NCBI GenBank assembly: GCA_002372235.1
Contig: DFJI01000040.1
Location: 64,178 to 95,426 of the forward strand
Source of the DNA: Prevotella sp. UBA3675
GTDB taxonomy: Bacteria; Bacteroidota; Bacteroidia; Bacteroidales; Bacteroidaceae
DNA: 31,249 bases
Reading direction: 5' to 3'
The notes under the pieces were generated by a model that saw only the letters and a program-made list of their open reading frames with translations, ran no database searches and was not told where the DNA came from. The position numbers were made by a program, and so were the translations under genes. This document shows positions 14,693-21,979 of the stretch, piece after piece (positions within the stretch are counted from its first letter, which is position 1; each line of letters opens with the position of its first letter).

Positions 14693-15448
14693 ATGAAGAA
14701 ACTTCTTTCCGTATTCCTTTTCGCCCTCAGCATGAACGTGATGGCACAAATGTCAGTCGCACCGTCTGATAACAGTTGCATGCCGTCTGATGGCGGTTGC
14801 AGCGTCTGCTCCTCAGCGCTGTCTGATAACAGTTGCATGCCGTCTGATGGCGGTTGTAGTGCCGGTTCCTCTGCCGGTTTCGCCATTCACGAGCTGAGCG
14901 ATAGCATTTTTCAGCGTATGCAGGGCAAGAGTTATCCCAAGGGATGCACTGTGAGTCGTGCTGAGCTGCGCTATCTCACGGTGCTGCATGTAGATGCCAA
15001 GGGAAAGGTACACAGGGGTGAATTAGTGTGCAATCGGCTGATTGCGAAGGATTTGCTTGACATTTTCAAGCAGCTGTATGAGGCTGGCTATCCCATAGAG
15101 CGCATGCAGCTCATCGACGACTATGGAGCCGACGACGAGCGCTCCATGCAGGCCAACAACACGTCGTGCTTCTGTTTCAGGGCTGTAAACGGCACGACGA
15201 AGTTGTCGAAGCACGCGCAGGGGCTGGCCATCGACGTGAATCCGCTCTATAATCCCTGCGTGAAGGGCTCGCACGTGCAGCCTGCTACGGGGCGCGCCTA
15301 TGCCGACCGTAGCCGCAAGTTTGGCTATAAGATAGAGCGAGGCGATTTGCTGTGGCGGCTCTTCACTGAGCGCGGGTTCCGTTGGGGTGGGGCATGGCGC
15401 TCGCTGAAGGACTATCAGCACTTTGAAAAGGGAGGAGATGGGGGATGA
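14693..15448 (+). CDS. Secreted M15-family peptidase (D-Ala-D-Ala carboxypeptidase-like)
   Basis: The 251-residue protein begins with a signal peptide (MKKLLSVFLFALSMNVMAQ). Residues 25-37 and 44-56 are two nearly identical Cys-containing repeats with the core SDNSCMPSDGGCS. The rest is a peptidase M15 (VanY/M15C-like) zinc domain with ligands in SKHAQGLAIDVNP (His174, Asp181) and DYQHFE (His243). Family members hydrolyse D-Ala bonds in peptidoglycan stem peptides, which fits a secreted location. It has its own promoter. A G-rich 10-bp array starts within its stop codon and may have shaped the Gly-rich end GGDGG. The N-terminal repeats are unusual for the family and look like a recent tandem duplication. 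Confidence 0.9.
   Translation: MKKLLSVFLFALSMNVMAQMSVAPSDNSCMPSDGGCSVCSSALSDNSCMPSDGGCSAGSSAGFAIHELSDSIFQRMQGKSYPKGCTVSRAELRYLTVLHVDAKGKVHRGELVCNRLIAKDLLDIFKQLYEAGYPIERMQLIDDYGADDERSMQANNTSCFCFRAVNGTTKLSKHAQGLAIDVNPLYNPCVKGSHVQPATGRAYADRSRKFGYKIERGDLLWRLFTERGFRWGGAWRSLKDYQHFEKGGDGG
14764..14856 (+). repeat. 57-bp tandem duplication in the M15 peptidase gene
   Basis: The 36 bp at 14764-14799 are repeated without change at 14821-14856, a period of 57 bp (19 codons). Each copy contains two related ~21-bp half-units starting GTCTGAT and encoding SDNSCM and SDGGCS. The remaining 21 bp of the period has diverged. Confidence 0.95.
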
Positions 15449-15535
15449 CTGGGAGAGGCTGGGACTGACTGGGAGAGGCTGGGACTAATTAGGACTGGCT
15501 GGGACTAACTGGGATTGATTGGGACTGAATGGGAG
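15441..15535 (+). repeat. G-rich 10-bp tandem array (putative G-quadruplex)
   Basis: Units of the form GGGACTGACT repeat in strict 10-bp register from 15441 to about 15535, with GGG at 15441, 15451, 15461, 15471, 15481, 15501, 15511, 15521 and 15531. The loops are seven bases long, fitting the common G3N1-7 quadruplex pattern. The array overlaps the M15 stop codon (15446-15448). Confidence 0.9.
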
Positions 15536-15566
15536 GAGAAGTAAGCCCTCGGGCTTACTTCTCCTC
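15533..15566. terminator. Perfect 16-bp hairpin between convergent genes
   Basis: The arms 15533-15548 and 15551-15566 pair without mismatch around a 2-base loop. The right arm contains the last codons and stop of the minus-strand lipoprotein gene. No T tract follows on either strand, so it is not a textbook intrinsic terminator, though it probably ends or protects both transcripts. Confidence 0.6.
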
Positions 15567-16019
15567 TGTGGTGTAGTGAATGCTCACGGTGGGGGTGTAG
15601 GTGTTGTGCAGGATCAGGGTGAGTCCGCCCTTGCCTGTGCGGAAGTCAGCCTCCTTGTGCAGGTCGGCATCGTGCTTCATGTTGGCCCATCCGTAAAGGT
15701 CGGTAAATTCCTTGTGCAGCCGATTGTATATGCCAGTGGTAGAGTCGTTGTAAGTGGCTGCATAGCTCTCAATCATGTCGGTGATGGTGTCGTTGTGCTG
15801 CACGATGTCCAGTCGGCACAACTCCTTGACATTGTTCATTACGATGGTTTGGTCGTCGGTGAGTGTGGTGTCGAGCTCGAAGCCTTTCAGTTGCAACGAG
15901 TCGCACATGGCCTTGGCCGACATGCCCATTGACAGTCCACGGAACTCCAGATACTCGCGTTCGCCCTTGCAGGCGCACAGCATGACAAGTGCCATTACGG
16001 CAAAAAACATTTTCTTCAT
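15555..16019 (-). CDS. Small lipoprotein, function unknown
   Basis: The 154-residue protein begins MKKMFFAVMALVMLCACKG, a lipoprotein signal with lipobox LCAC. The mature part is polar and of mixed alpha/beta character (FRGLSMGMSAKAMCDSLQLKGF, later HKEADFRTGKGGLTLIL). The phrase GLSMGMSAKAMCDSLQLKG resembles short lipoprotein families in Bacteroidales that start with a helix-turn element, but I do not recognise a function. It has its own promoter box 40 bp upstream and converges with the M15 peptidase gene. Its last codons form one arm of the hairpin described at 15533. There are no neighbours on the same strand to suggest a pathway. Confidence 0.75.
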   Translation of the reverse strand: MKKMFFAVMALVMLCACKGEREYLEFRGLSMGMSAKAMCDSLQLKGFELDTTLTDDQTIVMNNVKELCRLDIVQHNDTITDMIESYAATYNDSTTGIYNRLHKEFTDLYGWANMKHDADLHKEADFRTGKGGLTLILHNTYTPTVSIHYTTEEK

Positions 16020-16057
16020 GACTAATAGATATTTTAAATAGTTTTGTTTGAATGGGT

Positions 16058-16065
16058 CAAAATTA
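16058..16065 (-). promoter_or_regulatory. Promoter of the small lipoprotein (-7 box)
   Basis: TAATTTTG on the minus strand (16065-16058) lies 38 bp upstream of the start codon. The -33 element is poor. Confidence 0.5.
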
Positions 16066-16127
16066 CAATTCTTTCCCTGAACGGCATTGCTGCTTTGTGG
16101 TTAATTAACAGTGTTATGGATTATTAA

Positions 16128-16217
16128 CAAAAATCAAAAGGAGCCGCGCTTCACAGCGAGGCTCCTATTTTTAGTTAAATTAATCAACCATAAACCTTAA
16201 CCATTAAAATCATTTTG
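16128..16217 (-). ncRNA. Candidate small RNA or leader transcript
   Basis: On the minus strand, TACCTTTG (16230-16223) acts as a -7 box. About 50 bases downstream is a hairpin (AGGAGCC / GGCTCCT, 16166-16139, with an inner CGC/GCG stem) followed by a T-rich tract. The ~90-nt product contains a possible nine-codon ORF beginning MILMVKVYG. It ends before the lipoprotein promoter, so it is probably separate from that gene. No -33 TTTG was found. With the -7 box and the HTCS promoter it fills most of the 391-bp gap 16020-16410. Confidence 0.45.
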
Positions 16218-16410
16218 TGCCGCAAAGGTAGTGAAAATATGTCGGATAACATGTTTTGAAAATGTGAATTTAGGTTGAAAATCGGTGAAATCGCGCATTT
16301 TAGACCTAAAATCACGTATTTTAAACATTGGAGGCGACTTTTTTAGTGCATAACTTTCGGCATTTGCGCAAAAATAACTATCTTCGCAGCTGATTATTTG
16401 CAATAAAACA

Positions 16411-18099
16411 GTGATGGTTCTACTCATTATATTGACCGTGTTGCTCGTTGTGGTGCTGCTCCTTCTGATGCGGGCGGCCTATCGTCGGAGCGTGCGTATT
16501 CGCAACCGCCTACAGATGGACCGCATCTTCACCAATATCAGCCACGAGCTACTCACTCCGCTCACGGTGATTTCGGCCTCGGTGGAGCGCATGAATGCCG
16601 AGGAGCCTCGCTTTGCTCAGGACTATGCGCTCATCAATCTGAACATCAACCGCATGGTGCATCTGTTGCAGGAGATTCTGGAGACCAGTAAGTCACAGTC
16701 GGGCGAACTGAAGCTGCTGGTGGCCCGGGGCGACGTGATGCAGTACATCAGTCGCACGGCCCTCTGTCTGGAACCGCTCATGACCAAGCGGAAGATTCGC
16801 TTCACCGTTGACTGTGAGCCGCAGTCCATGATGGGCTGGATAGACACCGACAAGCTCGATAAAATCATCTATAACCTGCTTTCGAATGCGGCCAAATTCA
16901 CCGAAGAGGGCGGCACCGTCAGCCTGAACGTGCGCACCAGCAAGAACTACGACAAGGTGAGAATCACCGTGGCTGACAGTGGCATCGGCATTCCTAAGGA
17001 GAAGATGAAGCACCTGTTCCACCGCTTCTACGACGGTAACTACCGCAAGATGAAGACGACGGGCATTGGGCTCGGACTGTCGCTCACACGCGACCTCGTC
17101 TATCTGCATGGCGGCACCATCGACTGTGAGAGCGAGGAGAGCAAGGGCACCACGTTTGTCGTGACGCTGCCCATCACCAAGGAGTCGTTTGCCAAGTCGC
17201 AGATAGACGAGACCTACCAGATAGACCTCGACAAACCACAGAGCTTTATTCTCGACTTCAATGCCGTGAAGCCACAGCCCGCCCCCGTCAGAAAGGAGAC
17301 TGATGAGGAGTCGCCCGACGAAGACGTCTATCGCATCCTGCTGGTTGAGGACAACGTGGAGCTGCTCATGCTCATGCAGACCCTGCTCAGTAGCCGCTAT
17401 CATGTGACGACCGCCCACAACGGAAAGGAGGCGCTCGGCTTGGTGGAGCAACAGGAGCTGGACCTCATCATCTCAGACGTGATGATGCCCGAGATGGACG
17501 GCAACGAGCTGACGCGCTGCATCAAGGAGAATCCCAATACGAGTCATCTGCCCGTGATCCTGCTCACGGCCAAGACACAGGAGAGCGACCGCGAGAAGTC
17601 GATGCGCATCGGGGCCGACGACTACGTGACCAAACCCTTCCGTATGGGCGATCTGGAGCTGCGCATCCGCAACATCATTGAGAACCGCAAGCGCATTCGT
17701 CGTGAGTTCAAGGCGCAGACCGTGGAGGAGAGCCGTCTGAAGGCGCGTGTGGCTTCGCCCACTGCCGACGAGCTGTTCCTGCAGAAGGCCATCGACTGCG
17801 TGTATGCCCACTTGGGCGACAGTGAGTTCGACCGTGATGCCTTTGCCAGCGATATGGGCATGAGTGCCTCGACCCTCTACAACAAGCTGCGCTCCATCAC
17901 CGGGCTCAACGTGACGGCCTTCATTCGCGACATCCGCATGAAGGAGGCTCGCCGCTTGGCTCAGACGCAGCCCGACCTGCGCGTCAGCGACCTGGCCTAC
18001 AAGGTGGGCTTTAAGGATCCGAAGTATTTCTCTACTTGCTTCAAGAAGGAATTTGGCTTGCAGCCCAGCGAATTTCTGGAAAAGTCGAATAGTTTATGA
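16411..18099 (+). CDS. Hybrid histidine kinase / response regulator / AraC (HTCS-like) without sensor domain
   Basis: The 562-residue protein has one N-terminal membrane helix (residues about 2-20), a HisKA domain with NISHELLTPLTVI (phospho-His 45), an ATPase domain with NLLSNAAKF (N box), DSGIGIP and GIGLGLSLT (G boxes), a receiver domain (EDN at 313-315, phospho-Asp 356 in SDVMMPEMDG, Lys in VTKPF), and an AraC-type helix-turn-helix ending in GFKDPKYFSTCFKKEFGLQPSEF. This is the order of Bacteroidota hybrid two-component systems, but the long periplasmic sensor is missing. It starts at GTG 16411 or ATG 16414 behind AT-rich DNA. It may sense through a partner or the membrane helix; targets are unknown. 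Confidence 0.93.
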   Translation: MMVLLIILTVLLVVVLLLLMRAAYRRSVRIRNRLQMDRIFTNISHELLTPLTVISASVERMNAEEPRFAQDYALINLNINRMVHLLQEILETSKSQSGELKLLVARGDVMQYISRTALCLEPLMTKRKIRFTVDCEPQSMMGWIDTDKLDKIIYNLLSNAAKFTEEGGTVSLNVRTSKNYDKVRITVADSGIGIPKEKMKHLFHRFYDGNYRKMKTTGIGLGLSLTRDLVYLHGGTIDCESEESKGTTFVVTLPITKESFAKSQIDETYQIDLDKPQSFILDFNAVKPQPAPVRKETDEESPDEDVYRILLVEDNVELLMLMQTLLSSRYHVTTAHNGKEALGLVEQQELDLIISDVMMPEMDGNELTRCIKENPNTSHLPVILLTAKTQESDREKSMRIGADDYVTKPFRMGDLELRIRNIIENRKRIRREFKAQTVEESRLKARVASPTADELFLQKAIDCVYAHLGDSEFDRDAFASDMGMSASTLYNKLRSITGLNVTAFIRDIRMKEARRLAQTQPDLRVSDLAYKVGFKDPKYFSTCFKKEFGLQPSEFLEKSNSL

Positions 18100-18117
18100 C
18101 AAAAGTGGCATTTAAAT

Positions 18118-18148
18118 TTTGTCATCAGAGAAAAAAAACTTACCTTTG
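18118..18148 (+). promoter_or_regulatory. Promoter downstream of the HTCS-like gene
   Basis: TTTG at 18118-18121 and TACCTTTG at 18141-18148 are 19 bp apart, a good consensus match. No gene follows it before the hairpin at 18199, so it probably drives the short RNA. Confidence 0.65.
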
Positions 18149-18153
18149 CACTT

Positions 18154-18240
18154 CATCCAACCTCTTTACCTTAAATTAATACTATACTAAAAACACAGAA
18201 AAAGCGCGTTTCCGAAGACTCGGAACGCGCTTTTTCCAGT
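18154..18240 (+). ncRNA. Candidate ~85-nt small RNA
   Basis: The segment starts just after a good promoter, contains no ATG and ends at a strong hairpin (18199-18235, GCGCGTTtCCG / CGGAACGCGC) with a T tract. It also shares the string ACTAAAAA with the minus-strand candidate at 16128. The hairpin could alternatively terminate the carbohydrate-binding gene from the opposite strand, in which case the promoter would be left unexplained. With the array at 18269 it fills the gap 18100-18425. Confidence 0.45.
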
Positions 18241-18268
18241 TGTTATCCTGATGGTCTTTTTACCGAAG

Positions 18269-18421
18269 GGGGGCTGGGAGTTCTCGGGATTCTGGGAGTT
18301 CTCGGAGCTCTCGGGGGGCTCAGGAGGGCTCGGAGCTCTTGGGATTCTGGGAGTTCTAGGAGTTCTCGGAGGGCTCTGAGCTCTCGGAATTCTCGGAGTT
18401 CTCGGAGAGCTCCGAGAACTC
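18269..18421 (-). repeat. GAGNNCTC nonamer array after the carbohydrate-binding gene (about 17 units)
   Basis: Read on the minus strand, the array begins four bases after the TAA stop and runs about 17 units with 9-bp period. Several units carry changes such as TAG, CAG or AAG in place of GAG, and CCC or TCC in place of CTC. It is non-coding and more degenerate than the coding arrays. Confidence 0.9.
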
Positions 18422-18425
18422 TTGC

Positions 18426-20783
18426 TTAATTCGCTGTGAAGCTGGTCACGCTGTTGGTGCCCTTGGCGCTCGATCCTATATACAGTCCGTGCCATGCCGT
18501 TGTGGCATCGGTGGGGGCGGTGGTCGAATACTTCAGCGTGTAGGTAGAGCCCTTCACCATGCCCGTGGCCGTGATGAGTGAGAGTGAGCTGCTGCACGAT
18601 GCCGGGAAACTGTAGGTCACGAGATTGTTGCCCGAGTTGTCGGCCAGCGTGTAGTAACGACCGCTGGTGTAGCTGATGGTGCTGGTCAAGAAAGCATAGC
18701 CCTGCTTGGCGTTCGAGATGGTGCTGCTCGAGCCGCCGCCCCAACCGCCGCCTCCGCCTTGGTTGGCTCCGGCGCTGATGCCAATGCCCGTACCCGTGAT
18801 CTGAATGTAGCTGTTGTTGTCGCAGTCGAATCCTTCCTCAGGCGCGCCCTTCGTGGTATAAGCGAATACAGCTCCATTGCCGATGGTGATGGCTCCTGTG
18901 GTGCCTGCATTCGAGTCAACGGCGTCGTTGCCGTTTGAGTAGCACACGGTGACACCTCCGTTGAAGTAGATCTTTCCTGCTGTGTTCATGCAGTCATCGT
19001 AGGTGGCGAAGTAGTGCTGGCCGCCCTGAATGTCGATGGAGGTCTTCGATTCCAGTCCCTCGGCTCCGTCGGTCTTTGTGCTCACCTCGGTCGTGCCGCC
19101 ATAGATGGTGACGGCGCAGATGGCCTTGATGGCCTTGGCCGATGAAGAGCTGTAGGCGCTGCCTTTGGTGCTCACTGTGAGCGTGGGACCCGTGCCGTCG
19201 GCCAAGCCCTGTGTGTAGGAGCCGGTGATGTTGGTCCAGGTAGAGCCGCCGCCAGGGCCGCCACCACCGCCAGGGCCGCCACCACCGCCACCAGGGCCGC
19301 CACCGGGAGCCATGAAGAGGGGGAGCTCAGAGGGCTCGGAGAACTGGGAGGGCTCAGGGAGCTGGGGGAGCTCGGAGTTCTGGGAGAACTCGGGGAGCTC
19401 GGAGTTCTGGGAGTTCTCTGAGGGCTCGGAGAGCTCGGAGTTCTCTGAGAGCTCGGAGAACTCTTCAAAGAAGGCGCTGCCTCCTCTGCTCCATGAGCTG
19501 CCGCCCGACTGTGTGCCGTCGCCGGCCTTGATGCCCTTGCCGGCATTGCCGGTCATGGTTATGCTGATGGTGCCCGCGTTGAGGGCTATGTTCAGTCCCT
19601 TCAAGCCCTTGGCCGACTTCACGTCGCTCGATATGGTGGTGGGCGCAGCACTGTTGTTGATGGTCAGCTCACCACCGTTGGTGACGATGTCGTAAGCTGC
19701 CACGCCGCGTCCGGCTGTTCCCGCCACGGTGATGGTGATGCTGCCGCCGTTCTGCACGAACTTTCCGCCCTTGATGCCAGCCACGTAGCTGAGATCAGAC
19801 GAGTCGCTCGTGTCGATGGCACCGCTGGCGTTCAGCGTGAGTGTGCCGTCGGTCACCACGATGGTGCTGTCGCTCTTCAGGCACTTGGTGCCAGCGGCAG
19901 TGGTGGTCAGCGTGAGCGCACCGCCCTCTATGTAGATGTTGCCGCTGTCCTCGCCCTCATGGTCGGTGGTCTCGCCCGTGTTGGTGGTGCCGTCGATCTC
20001 GGCCTGTATGGCATCGTCGCCCACACCGCTTACGCCTACGGTTCCGCTGCTCATGAGGAAGTACTCATTGGCGTGAATACCGTCTTTCACGGCTTTCAGC
20101 ACGTTGATGGTGCAGTTCTTCACCGTCATGTATTCGCCCGTCTTGATGGCGTGGGCGGTGAGTCCGTTCACGTTTAGCACGCCGTGGCCCTTGAACTCGG
20201 CATGCCCCTTGATCACGAAGCATGCCTTCTGCGAGCCGTTGGCACAGTCGGTGAGCGTGTTCTCGGTGTCCTTCTTCACGCTCACGTCGATGCGCTTGCC
20301 GTTCTGAATGTTGATGGCAGCCCCCGAAGGATTGGTCAGCGTGAGTGCGTTGAGCTCCAGCGTAGCCTTGTAAGAGCCCGACATGTAGAAGCTGCCGTCG
20401 GTTGACCATCCGCTCAGTGCGTAGGTGATTTCGGTAGCCACATCGGTGCTCTGGTCGATGGTGACGTGGGCACCGCTCACGCTGGCGGTCACGTAGCGGG
20501 CAATGTTGCCGGCCACGAACACCTGTGCCGAGGTGCCGTTATAGACCACGCTCACCAGATTGTCGGTCACGGCAGTGTTGTCGAAATACATCTGAGTGAC
20601 TTCGCTCAGCTGATAAGTTTTGTCCAGAATGGTGACGGTCTGCCCGTTCTGGTACATCATGTCGCCTGCCTGTGCCGATGGAATCTGGTAGATCACCTGT
20701 CCCACCTGCACGTTCAGTGTCTGTGCTACTGCCATCATGCAGGGTAGCAGTGCCGATAGCACTATTGTCATTGTTCTTTTCAT
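18426..20783 (-). CDS. Secreted carbohydrate-binding domain (Cthe_2159-like) protein, with repeat inserts
   Basis: The 785-residue protein has a signal peptide (MKRTMTIVLSALLPCMMAVAQ). The body is rich in short beta strands with recurring GG, DGIHA, DDAIQA and NDAVDS turns, the look of the Cthe_2159-like beta-helix family, whose founding member binds polygalacturonic acid and cellulose. Two such regions flank a low-complexity linker. That linker contains 16 E-x-S or E-x-P tripeptides (residues 441-488) and then a Gly/Pro-rich tract GGGPGGGGGGPGGG. A C-terminal domain of about 100 residues follows. The protein probably sits at or outside the outer membrane and binds plant polysaccharide; this is family inference. 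The two repeat types are next to each other. It faces convergently toward the HTCS-like gene. Confidence 0.85.
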   Translation of the reverse strand: MKRTMTIVLSALLPCMMAVAQTLNVQVGQVIYQIPSAQAGDMMYQNGQTVTILDKTYQLSEVTQMYFDNTAVTDNLVSVVYNGTSAQVFVAGNIARYVTASVSGAHVTIDQSTDVATEITYALSGWSTDGSFYMSGSYKATLELNALTLTNPSGAAINIQNGKRIDVSVKKDTENTLTDCANGSQKACFVIKGHAEFKGHGVLNVNGLTAHAIKTGEYMTVKNCTINVLKAVKDGIHANEYFLMSSGTVGVSGVGDDAIQAEIDGTTNTGETTDHEGEDSGNIYIEGGALTLTTTAAGTKCLKSDSTIVVTDGTLTLNASGAIDTSDSSDLSYVAGIKGGKFVQNGGSITITVAGTAGRGVAAYDIVTNGGELTINNSAAPTTISSDVKSAKGLKGLNIALNAGTISITMTGNAGKGIKAGDGTQSGGSSWSRGGSAFFEEFSELSENSELSEPSENSQNSELPEFSQNSELPQLPEPSQFSEPSELPLFMAPGGGPGGGGGGPGGGGGPGGGSTWTNITGSYTQGLADGTGPTLTVSTKGSAYSSSSAKAIKAICAVTIYGGTTEVSTKTDGAEGLESKTSIDIQGGQHYFATYDDCMNTAGKIYFNGGVTVCYSNGNDAVDSNAGTTGAITIGNGAVFAYTTKGAPEEGFDCDNNSYIQITGTGIGISAGANQGGGGGWGGGSSSTISNAKQGYAFLTSTISYTSGRYYTLADNSGNNLVTYSFPASCSSSLSLITATGMVKGSTYTLKYSTTAPTDATTAWHGLYIGSSAKGTNSVTSFTAN
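19320..19463 (-). repeat. GAGNNCTC nonamer array inside the carbohydrate-binding gene (16 units)
   Basis: Sixteen 9-bp units fill exactly 144 bp. In frame they read EFS, ELS, ENS, ELS, EPS, ENS, QNS and onward to ELP. Some units have CAG for GAG, giving Gln, or CCC for CTC, giving Pro. The Gly-rich GGC/GGT-coded tract at 19247-19310 follows directly. Confidence 0.95.
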
Positions 20784-20827
20784 AAGCGAGTTGCTATAAT
20801 ATATATTCTATAACGAAAATTTTCCTG

Positions 20828-20859
20828 CAAAGTAAAAGAAAAAATCGGGAAATAACCAA
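20828..20859 (-). promoter_or_regulatory. Probable promoter of the carbohydrate-binding gene
   Basis: On the minus strand the box TACTTTG (one base short of the consensus) at 20834-20828 lies about 22 bp downstream of a TTG near 20857. The leader to the ATG at 20783 is about 40 nt. Confidence 0.5.
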
Positions 20860-20932
20860 TTTTTTCAACGAAAAGCCCTTTTTATTCAACGAATCGGATG
20901 CCTGACGGCTGCGACTTGGGTGAAATGTTCAG

Positions 20933-21967
20933 TCAGTCGGGCAACGAGTCGAGTAAGATTTCGATGAGGCGGGGTAGGGCATAGTCGTCCAATCGCTGCT
21001 CGCTCACCCACTCATAGCCGTCGGGCAATGGCGGCTTCTGCTCCGTCTCAAGCAGGTAGAAGTCGCAGTACAGGATGCGGTGGGTGAGCACATGCTTCAC
21101 GTTCTTTCTCACCAGCACGAGCGGCTCGGCCACGTTCGGCATGTCCTCCTGCGCCACCGGCTCCCACAGTCCTTGCCAGATGTCGCCGCTGCCCCTGCGC
21201 CTGATGGCCGTGAGTGCGGGCTTGTGGGCGGCACGGTCGGCTGCCGACCTACACCTTATATATATATACGCGAGGCGGCGCTCCTTCACCTCCATCTTGC
21301 GCAGCTTCACGGGCAGCTCGCCGATGCGGCCCGTGCTGAGCGCCACACACGTCTCCTGCAGCGGACAGAGCAGACAGCGAGGCGACTGCGGTGTGCACTG
21401 CAAGGCTCCGAAGTCCATGATGGCCTGATTGTAGGCGCCTGCCAGCTTTGCCTCCTCGGGCATGAGCTCCTGTGCCAGCAGGGCAAACTCCTTCTTGCCT
21501 TCGGTGGAGTTGATGGGGGTGCTGATGCCGAAGTGGCGGGCCAGCACGCGATAGACATTGCCATCGACCACCGCCCTGGGCAGGTTGAAAGCCATCGAGG
21601 CGATGGCTGCAGCCGTGTAGTCGCCCACGCCTTTGAGCGCGCGAATGCGCTCATAGCTGTCAGGGAAGCCCCCCATCTGCACAATCTGCCGGGCAGCAAA
21701 GTGCAGGTTGCGTGCCCGTGAGTAGTAGCCCAGTCCCTGCCACTCGCGCAGCACCTCGTCTTCGGTGGCGGCGGCCAGTTGCTCTACGGTGGGCCAGCGG
21801 TGCATGAATCGCTCCCAGTAGGCCCATCCCTGCTGCACGCGCGTCTGCTGCAGGATAATCTCGCTCAGCCATATAGCATAAGGGTCGCGAGTGTTGCGCC
21901 AGGGCAACTCGCGACCATTATCATGGAACCATTTCAGCAGTGTGAGTGCAAAAGTGGGATTCGGCAT
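20933..21967 (-). CDS. mutY: A/G-specific adenine glycosylase MutY
   Basis: MutY removes adenine mispaired with 8-oxoguanine. The 344-residue protein has the catalytic Glu36 in SEIILQQTRV, the helix-hairpin-helix GVGDYTAAAIASMAFN with Asp135 in AVVDGNVYRV, and a [4Fe-4S] motif C-x6-C-x2-C-x5-C at residues 191, 198, 201 and 207. A MutT-like C-terminal domain follows, with the segment IWQGLWEP. Length is typical. Its start lies 12 bases after the Cys/Lys-rich gene's stop, so both are likely transcribed from the promoter at 22463. The pairing is probably not functional in an obvious way. Confidence 0.97.
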   Translation of the reverse strand: MPNPTFALTLLKWFHDNGRELPWRNTRDPYAIWLSEIILQQTRVQQGWAYWERFMHRWPTVEQLAAATEDEVLREWQGLGYYSRARNLHFAARQIVQMGGFPDSYERIRALKGVGDYTAAAIASMAFNLPRAVVDGNVYRVLARHFGISTPINSTEGKKEFALLAQELMPEEAKLAGAYNQAIMDFGALQCTPQSPRCLLCPLQETCVALSTGRIGELPVKLRKMEVKERRLAYIYIRCRSAADRAAHKPALTAIRRRGSGDIWQGLWEPVAQEDMPNVAEPLVLVRKNVKHVLTHRILYCDFYLLETEQKPPLPDGYEWVSEQRLDDYALPRLIEILLDSLPD

Positions 21968-21979
21968 ATCCCTCTGTGC

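Noticed and set aside
15441..15535. Extension of the M15 reading frame through the array
   Set aside because: A 10-bp period cannot keep frame, and a TGA lies in the first unit.
18187..18744. Pro/Arg/Ser-rich reading frame over the post-stop array
   Set aside because: It is the array read in a different frame and overlaps the C-terminal part of the carbohydrate-binding gene.
19247..19310. Gly/Pro-rich tract as part of the nonamer family
   Set aside because: Its units are GGC/GGT/CCT-coded and lack the GAG-NN-CTC pattern; it is a separate low-complexity linker next to the array.
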